22,910 nucleotides of DNA. It comes from an uncultured Prevotellaceae bacterium. Its GTDB lineage: Bacteria; Bacteroidota; Bacteroidia; Bacteroidales; Muribaculaceae. This document shows positions 18,398 to 22,910 of the stretch, piece by piece. Position numbers and translations under genes: made by a program. A model generated the notes under the pieces. It did no database searches. It was not told the DNA's origin and was given only the letters and a program-made list of their open reading frames with translations. Position 1 is the first letter of the stretch. Every line of letters begins with the position of its first letter. The stretch covers positions 1 to 22,910 of the forward strand of contig CAJLWM010000036.1 of NCBI GenBank assembly GCA_905210415.1. Direction: 5' to 3'.

Positions 18398-18419
18398 ATA
18401 AAACATTTGTTTAACTTTG
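18388..18419 (+). promoter_or_regulatory. Promoter of the GNAT gene
   Basis: CTTG (18388-18391), 20 bases, then TAACTTTG (18412-18419). The -33 box lies in the last codons of the HAD gene. The transcription start would be near 18425, which makes the in-frame GTG at 18424 unusable and supports the ATG at 18460, with a leader of about 35 bases. Confidence 0.7.
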
Positions 18420-18459
18420 CTCCGTGAAATTAACTAAATCACCCACAATAATAAGATTT

Positions 18460-18987
18460 ATGGCAAAGTTTCTTGAATGCGATGGTGTGGAATTGCGTCC
18501 ACTCGAACCAGATGATCTGAACACCCTGTATATGTGGGAGAGCGAGGCTGATGCTTGGAAGACGAATAGCGTGTCGGCTCCGTACTCTCGCCATTTGCTG
18601 CTTGAGTATTTGAGACATTACGATGCCGATATTTATAAGAATAGAGAGGTGAGAATGATGCTTCTCTATCAGGGTGATGCTGTGGGAACGGTGGATGTGT
18701 TTAATTTCGATCCTGTGAATAGTCGTGCCGAAATAGGTCTATATCTGGCGGCTGAGCATCGCGGGCAGCACATCGGCAGCCGAGCCATTGCGTTGGTGGC
18801 TGAGAAATATGCTTTCGGGGTTTTGGGCGTGCATCAGGTGTATTGCACGGTGGGTGCCGACAATGATGCCGCGCTTGCAGCCTTTGCTGATGCTGGATTT
18901 GAGCGAAAGGCTTTGCTTAGTCAGTGGCTTCGTAGGGGTAAGGGAGAGTTTGCCGATGCTGTGATAATGCAGCGTTTGGCTCGTTAG
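18460..18987 (+). CDS. GNAT family N-acetyltransferase
   Basis: This is a predicted acetyl-CoA-dependent N-acetyltransferase; the acceptor is unknown. The 175-residue product begins with VELRPLEPDDLNTLYMWE, typical of the RimJ/RimL-like branch. A central beta strand follows (AEIGLYLAAEHRGQHIGSRAI), holding the acetyl-CoA pyrophosphate loop RGQHIGS. The tail ALAAFADAGFERKALL is typical of motif B. Similar enzymes act on ribosomal protein N termini, amino sugars or polyamines. A GTG 36 bases upstream is in frame, but the promoter position argues against it. Its TAG stop overlaps the convergent yqgE stop by four bases. Confidence 0.88.
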   Translation: MAKFLECDGVELRPLEPDDLNTLYMWESEADAWKTNSVSAPYSRHLLLEYLRHYDADIYKNREVRMMLLYQGDAVGTVDVFNFDPVNSRAEIGLYLAAEHRGQHIGSRAIALVAEKYAFGVLGVHQVYCTVGADNDAALAAFADAGFERKALLSQWLRRGKGEFADAVIMQRLAR

Positions 18988-19580
18988 TTCATCGAGAGGT
19001 CAATAGGCCAGTTGAGCCACATGCGGTAGCGTTCGCCAAGGTTGGCCACTGATTCTCTCCAGATGTCGTCGCCGCCTTCGCGCATAATCATTTCGGTATT
19101 GTCGGGCATCACTATAGCCCAATCGTGCCTGTCGATTTCCGTTGCAAGTTGTCCTGCAGCCCAACCGCTGTAGCCAAGTATGAATTTCATTTTTCCGAAC
19201 ACTTGTCCGCCATTATTAATATATCGTTTCATCGAATCGTGTTCTCCTCCAATATATAATCCTGGCATTACTGGTCTCGAATCGTGGATGATGTCGCCCA
19301 AGGTGTGCAGATAAAAAAGCATGTCGCAATCTACCGGACCGCCGAGAAACAGCGGGATTTGCTCGTCGGTGACAAGTCCGGGAATGACATCATTAAGGGT
19401 GATGCCGGTGGGGCGGTTTATGATTAGGCCCATGCTGCCATTGCTGCTGTGGTTGATGGTGACAATCACAGAGCGTGCAAAGCAGTCGTCATCAACTGTG
19501 GGTTTGGCGATGATGAGTGACCCGCGTTGTGGCTCGGGCTGCTTGTCGGCGAGGCTGAATATGTCGTTGATGTCATTCAT
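18984..19580 (-). CDS. yqgE: YqgE/AlgH family protein (UPF0301)
   Basis: This family is widespread in Gram-negative bacteria and its biochemical role is not settled; AlgH was named from alginate regulation in Pseudomonas. The 198-residue product shows the family marks: GSLIIAKPTVDDDCFARSVI near the N terminus, then SMGLIINRPTG, LFLGGPVDCDMLFYLHT, and FILGYSGWAAGQLATEI with WAIV further on. The length is usual. No earlier start is possible in frame without crossing into the promoter. It is transcribed alone, convergent with the GNAT gene. Confidence 0.95.
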   Translation of the reverse strand: MNDINDIFSLADKQPEPQRGSLIIAKPTVDDDCFARSVIVTINHSSNGSMGLIINRPTGITLNDVIPGLVTDEQIPLFLGGPVDCDMLFYLHTLGDIIHDSRPVMPGLYIGGEHDSMKRYINNGGQVFGKMKFILGYSGWAAGQLATEIDRHDWAIVMPDNTEMIMREGGDDIWRESVANLGERYRMWLNWPIDLSMN

Positions 19581-19587
19581 ATCAACG

Positions 19588-19619
19588 CAAAAATAGTGAT
19601 TTTTCTTTGTTGTAGCAAG
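19588..19619 (-). promoter_or_regulatory. Promoter of yqgE, possibly leaderless
   Basis: The minus strand reads CTTG (19616-19619), 20 bases, then TATTTTTG (19588-19595). The -7 box ends only 7 bases before the ATG at 19580, so transcription would begin within a few bases of the start codon, or on it. Confidence 0.6.
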
Positions 19620-19653
19620 GGTGTGTTAGTCATAAATTGTTAATTTAGCTGTT

Positions 19654-19848
19654 GTATTTAACCCAATTCGTGCATTAGGGCTTGGATGGATTTCGGATTT
19701 TTAGAAGTGCTGATTTTGATTGATTTTTAAAGAGTAATAGCCAGCTATAGCGAGTTAAAAACAAGCAAAAGAAGCCTTATAAAAACCGAAAGACTCCAAG
19801 CAGTAGAAAAATCACCACATTTACGGCCTAATGACGATTTGGGTTTAA
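19654..19848. repeat. Long imperfect inverted-repeat element, MITE-like
   Basis: The left arm (about 19655-19730) and right arm (19755-19848) are reverse complements. Inner arms 19681-19730 and 19755-19800 match at 40 of 46 aligned positions, with four single-base gaps. Outer arms, 19656-19680 (AACCCAATTCGTGCATTAGG region) and about 19825-19847 (CCTAATGACGATTTGGGTTTAA), match again after a 25-base insert in the right arm. The 24-base centre has its own hairpin, ATAGC/GCTAT. The ends are TTTAACCC and GGGTTTAA. It carries no gene and fills most of the yqgE-thrA gap. A partial copy lies at 13354-13430. Confidence 0.8.
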
Positions 19849-19879
19849 GTGAATTTGCTACTGAATAGGGGTATTTGCC

Positions 19880-19921
19880 TACACATATCAATGTGTATTC
19901 GCAAAAAAATTAGTACCTTTG
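19880..19921 (+). promoter_or_regulatory. thrA promoter -7 box with operator-like palindrome
   Basis: TACCTTTG (19914-19921) matches the -7 consensus. At the -33 position there is no TTTG; instead a perfect palindrome, TACACAT-ATCA-ATGTGTA (19880-19897), ends 16 bases before the -7 box. Transcription would start near 19927, giving a leader of about 95 bases before thrA. The palindrome is a candidate binding site for a dimeric regulator. Confidence 0.55.
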
Positions 19922-20020
19922 GCACGATATTTTTAATGTTTTTGCCGCATTGTGCTTTGTCTTGTGAAAGGTGGAAGTGTAATGTGGTGATTATCAAATT
20001 GTTTGTACTAAAAGAAGAGA

Positions 20021-22456
20021 ATGAAGGTATTAAAATTTGGAGGAACATCAGTAGGCACTGTGAATAGTCTTCGTTGCGTGAAGGCTATTGTGGAGAGTTG
20101 CGATGAGCAAGTGGTTGTGGTTGTATCGGCGTTAGGCGGTATTACCGATAAATTGATTAACACTGCTAAGCAGGCTTCTACTGGTGATATGGATTATTTG
20201 CAACAGTATGCTGAAATTGTAGCCCGTCACAACGATGTGATTGCTGGCATGGTGCCTGCAGAATTGCAGGACGAGGTGCATGCTATTGCCGACTCTCTTC
20301 TCGAGGAACTCGGAAACATTTTCCGTGGAATAGCGTTGATAAAGGATTTGTCTGATCGCACTCGCGACATCGTGGTGAGCTACGGCGAACGCCTATCGAG
20401 TGCTATCATTGCTCGCATAATCAATGGTGCTACTCACTTCGATTCTCGCAGGTTTGTGCGCACCAACACTCAGTTCGGTAAGCATTTCGCTAATCTCGAA
20501 TTAACTGAAACGTTGATTTGCGAGACTCTTGGCTCGTTCACTGGTAAGGTGGCTTTGGTTCCGGGTTTTATTTCTTCCGACACCAACACCGGCGAGATCA
20601 CTAATTTGGGTCGTGGCGGCAGCGACTACACTGCTGCGCTTATTGCATCGGCTCTCAATGCTCACTCGCTTGAGATTTGGACCGATGTTGATGGCTTTAT
20701 GACTGCAGACCCGCGCGTGATAAGCACTGCTTATGTGATTGATAAGCTCACATTCATCGAAGCGATGGAGTTGTGCAACTTCGGCGCGAAGGTGGTTTAT
20801 CCGCCTACTATCTATCCGGTATTCCATAAGAATATACCTATATTAATAAAGAATACATTCAATCCGTCGGCTCTGGGCACATTGATTTCCGACGAAAACA
20901 ACAAAGAGGGCAAGTCTATCAAGGGTATTTCTTCGATCAACGACACTTGTCTTGTCACCCTCACTGGTTTCGGTATGGTGGGTGTGATTGGTATCAACTC
21001 GCGAATATTCAATGCTTTGGCTCGCAATGGCGTGAGTGTGTTCCTTGTGTCGCAGGCTTCATCGGAGCACAACACTTCGTTCGCTGTTAGAAATGCCGAT
21101 GCTGATAAGGCTGTCGAGGTGCTCAATGAGGAGTTTGCCAACGAATTGTCTACTGGCGATATCAGCGAGATTAAGGCAGAGCAAAACCTTGCCACTGTGG
21201 CTGTGGTGGGCGAGAACATGAAGAATACTCCGGGTATTGCAGGTAAACTGTTCAACACTCTTGGTCGCAATGGTATCAATGTGATTGCTTGCGCTCAAGG
21301 TGCTTCTGAGACAAATATCTCATTCGTTATCGAACTTGCTTACTTGCGCAAGGCGCTTAACGTGATTCACGATAGTTTTTTTCTTTCTGAAACTCAGGTG
21401 CTCAACTTGTTTATCACTGGCGTGGGCAATGTCGGCTCAAGCCTGGTGAACCAGATCAGAAAACAGCAGGAGAGCCTTAAGAATGAGAAGTCGCTTGAAT
21501 TGCGCGTTGTGGGTATTGCCAACTCAAAGAAGTGTGTGTTTAGCCGCAACGGGCTCGATATTACTGATGTGAAGCAATTGCTTGAAGATTCCAATATGCG
21601 TGCTTCGGCTGAGGTGATAAGGGATGAAATCATCAATATGAACATATTCAATTCGGTGTTTGTCGATTGCACGGCGAGTGCCGAGATTGCAAGCATTTAT
21701 GCCGATTTGCTCGACCATAATGTGAATGTGGTGGCTGCAAACAAGCATGCTGCGGCTTCTGATTATGAAAGCTATGCTCTATTGAAGCGTATCGCTCACA
21801 AGCGTGATGCGAAGTATCTCTTCGAGACTAATGTGGGTGCTGGTCTGCCTATTATTGGCACAATCAACAATCTACGCATCTCTGGCGATAAGATTCTGAA
21901 GATTGAGGCTGTGCTTTCGGGTACAATCAACTTTATTTTCAATTCACTTAGTAAAGATGTGCCGTTTAGCGAAACCATTCGCATTGCACGCGATCGCGGC
22001 TATAGCGAACCGGATCCGCGTGTTGACCTTAGTGGTGAGGACGTGGCTCGCAAAATCACTATTCTTGCTCGTGAGTCGGGCTATGTGGTAGAGGAGAGCG
22101 ATGTGGTGCGTAATCTTTTTATTCCTGAAAAGTATTTCAAGGGTACGGTCGACGACTTTATGAATAGTATGCACGAACTTGATGAGGAGATTGAGGCTAT
22201 GCGACGCAAGGCTGAGAGCGAAAACAAGAAGATTCGCTTTGTGGCTTCGCTTTTAGATGGCAAGCTGAGCATCGGTTTGCGTGAAGTGGATATGAATAGC
22301 GCTTTCTTCACACTTGAGGGTAGCACCAACGTGATTCTGCTCACTACCGACCGCTACCATGAGTATCCAATGGAAATCAAGGGTTACGGTGCGGGTGCTG
22401 AGGTTACGGCCGCTGGTGTGTTTGCCGACATCGTTAGCATCGCAAACATTAGATAA
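20021..22456 (+). CDS. thrA: Bifunctional aspartokinase/homoserine dehydrogenase
   Basis: The fused enzyme phosphorylates aspartate and reduces aspartate semialdehyde to homoserine for threonine and methionine. The 811-residue product has the kinase domain first (KFGGTSVG at 5-12, LGRGGSDYTAALIA near 197 and WTDVDGFMTADPR near 220). Two ACT domains follow at about 308-385 and 390-460 (GFGMVGVIG from 316; VVGENMKNTPGIAGKLF), which usually sense threonine. The dehydrogenase has the NAD-binding GVGNVG at 467-472, VAANKHAAAS and PDPRVDLSGEDVARK. It ends in GYGAGAEVTAAGVFADI. All domains are complete. No thrB or thrC follows before the terminator, so it appears to be transcribed alone. Confidence 0.98.
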   Translation: MKVLKFGGTSVGTVNSLRCVKAIVESCDEQVVVVVSALGGITDKLINTAKQASTGDMDYLQQYAEIVARHNDVIAGMVPAELQDEVHAIADSLLEELGNIFRGIALIKDLSDRTRDIVVSYGERLSSAIIARIINGATHFDSRRFVRTNTQFGKHFANLELTETLICETLGSFTGKVALVPGFISSDTNTGEITNLGRGGSDYTAALIASALNAHSLEIWTDVDGFMTADPRVISTAYVIDKLTFIEAMELCNFGAKVVYPPTIYPVFHKNIPILIKNTFNPSALGTLISDENNKEGKSIKGISSINDTCLVTLTGFGMVGVIGINSRIFNALARNGVSVFLVSQASSEHNTSFAVRNADADKAVEVLNEEFANELSTGDISEIKAEQNLATVAVVGENMKNTPGIAGKLFNTLGRNGINVIACAQGASETNISFVIELAYLRKALNVIHDSFFLSETQVLNLFITGVGNVGSSLVNQIRKQQESLKNEKSLELRVVGIANSKKCVFSRNGLDITDVKQLLEDSNMRASAEVIRDEIINMNIFNSVFVDCTASAEIASIYADLLDHNVNVVAANKHAAASDYESYALLKRIAHKRDAKYLFETNVGAGLPIIGTINNLRISGDKILKIEAVLSGTINFIFNSLSKDVPFSETIRIARDRGYSEPDPRVDLSGEDVARKITILARESGYVVEESDVVRNLFIPEKYFKGTVDDFMNSMHELDEEIEAMRRKAESENKKIRFVASLLDGKLSIGLREVDMNSAFFTLEGSTNVILLTTDRYHEYPMEIKGYGAGAEVTAAGVFADIVSIANIR

Positions 22457-22457
22457 T

Positions 22458-22495
22458 ATAGTTATTTATTATATAAATAGTTATTTATTATATAA
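22458..22495 (+). repeat. Perfect tandem duplication of a 19-bp AT-rich unit
   Basis: The unit ATAGTTATTTATTATATAA occurs at 22458-22476 and again at 22477-22495 with no mismatch. The second unit runs into the perfect 14-base palindrome TTATTATATAATAA. It begins one base after the thrA stop codon and precedes the terminator. Confidence 0.95.
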
Positions 22496-22500
22496 TAAGA

Positions 22501-22540
22501 AAAAATAGCAGTCTGGCGCGAGTCGTCGGGCTGCTTTTTT
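22501..22540 (+). terminator. Intrinsic terminator of thrA
   Basis: AGCAGTC (22507-22513) pairs with GGCTGCT (22529-22535), with an inner GGCG/CGTC stem, and six T follow at 22535-22540. A run of A before the stem makes the structure partly symmetrical. Confidence 0.88.
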
Positions 22541-22542
22541 CT

Positions 22543-22749
22543 TGTGCGGTGGAGCGGCTTTTGAGGAGGCTTGTGTCGAATGGTGCGTTTTTTCGTGTTT
22601 GTGGAGCAGGGCCGGCGAAAGTATTTTGATGGGGATGGCTTTCCCCGGTGCGGGACATCGATGATGATTTTTGCGGGATTGGCGACGGAAATCCTGAGGC
22701 TGCTTGAGATTGAGCGAAACGGGATTTTCCGTGCCAAAACCGGGGAATG
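22543..22749. other. Gene-free, G-rich structured spacer
   Basis: About 200 bases between the thrA terminator and the palindrome at 22750 hold no convincing gene: the two overlapping reading frames here, of about 69 and 100 codons, have no recognisable product, and one runs through the terminator. Two hairpins stand out. GGGGA/TCCCC is at 22631-22646. GGCGACGGAAATCC (22681-22694) faces GGATTTTCCGTGCC (22722-22735), a near-perfect pair across 27 bases. The composition is more G-rich than the flanks. It could be a dispersed repeat or a structured RNA. Confidence 0.4.
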
Positions 22750-22761
22750 TGTTGTACAACA
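22750..22761. promoter_or_regulatory. Perfect 12-bp palindrome, operator-like
   Basis: TGTTGTACAACA is self-complementary without a gap and lies about 95 bases upstream of the promoter at the right edge. The form resembles sites bound by dimeric helix-turn-helix regulators, but no regulator can be named. Confidence 0.4.
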
Positions 22762-22856
22762 TAAAATTCATATATTTTAACAAATGTGTTATTTCTTATG
22801 AATCAGCGGTTTGTGCGAAAATGTGAAAATTCAGTGAAAAAATAATCCGCAAAAGT

Positions 22857-22887
22857 TTTGTGGGTTCGGAAATTTGGCATAACTTTG
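22857..22887 (+). promoter_or_regulatory. Promoter for a gene beyond the right edge
   Basis: TTTG (22857-22860), 19 bases, then TAACTTTG (22880-22887). Both boxes match the Bacteroidota consensus. Transcription would start near 22893. The gene it serves is outside the window. Confidence 0.8.
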
Positions 22888-22910
22888 CACTCGCTTTCGG
22901 GAATGAGGCC

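Noticed and set aside
18424..18459. GTG start of the GNAT gene, 12 residues upstream
   Set aside because: The predicted transcription start is at about the same position, and the family N terminus begins after the ATG at 18460.
19936..20067. Reading frame beginning MFLPHCALSC in the thrA leader, as a leader peptide
   Set aside because: It overlaps the thrA start, contains no threonine and only scattered isoleucine, and no terminator/antiterminator pair is visible, so classical thr attenuation is not supported.
22481..22783. 100-codon minus-strand frame after thrA
   Set aside because: It runs through the thrA terminator and a tandem repeat, has basic low-complexity composition and no recognisable domain.

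Overview
The window is a stretch of chromosome from a member of the Bacteroidales (Bacteroidota); I cannot fix the family from the sequence alone. The evidence is the gene order (tRNA-Trp, secE, nusG, rplK, rplA, rplJ, rplL, rpoB, rpoC), the protein sequences of RpoB, RpoC and the ThrA fusion, A-rich sequence rather than strong Shine-Dalgarno sites before genes, and several promoters of the Bacteroidota type (-33 TTTG, a 19-20 base spacer, -7 TAnnTTTG). Most of the window is housekeeping. I see no phage, CRISPR array, restriction or defence system, or resistance gene.

Layout. Positions 1-11460 (+) hold the 3' part of a tRNA-Trp gene, then secE and nusG, the ribosomal stalk and L1/L11 proteins, and the two large RNA polymerase subunits. 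The run closes with a strong terminator that also lies just beyond the end of the convergent glutaminase gene. Positions 11484-12410 (-) are glsA. Positions 12552-13326 (-) are a decayed ORF6N-domain gene with an in-frame stop and an internal deletion. Positions 13556-17459 (-) carry a secreted M23/LysM peptidoglycan hydrolase with its own promoter, preceded by an ispD-recG pair that overlaps by ATGA. Positions 17679-18987 (+) carry a possible 36-residue hydrophobic peptide, a HAD-fold protein that has lost most of its catalytic residues, and a GNAT acetyltransferase. Positions 18984-19580 (-) are yqgE, tail to tail with the acetyltransferase. Positions 20021-22456 (+) are thrA, the fused aspartokinase/homoserine dehydrogenase, followed by a tandem repeat, a terminator, a gene-free structured block, and a clear promoter for a gene beyond the right edge.

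How the parts fit. The left half makes the protein-export subunit SecE, the transcription factor NusG, the L7/L12 stalk and RNA polymerase, with hairpins in three of its spacers that may set relative subunit levels. The right half is a set of unrelated single genes and pairs: isoprenoid precursor synthesis (ispD), recombination repair (recG), wall remodelling (M23), glutamine breakdown (glsA) and threonine/methionine-branch amino acid synthesis (thrA).

The least ordinary items are a roughly 195-bp imperfect inverted-repeat element at 19654-19848, a partial second copy at 13354-13430, the degenerate HAD protein, a possibly leaderless yqgE mRNA, a palindrome in the thrA promoter, and the repeats and palindromes after thrA. 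No database search was possible, so novelty claims are limited to what the sequence shows.
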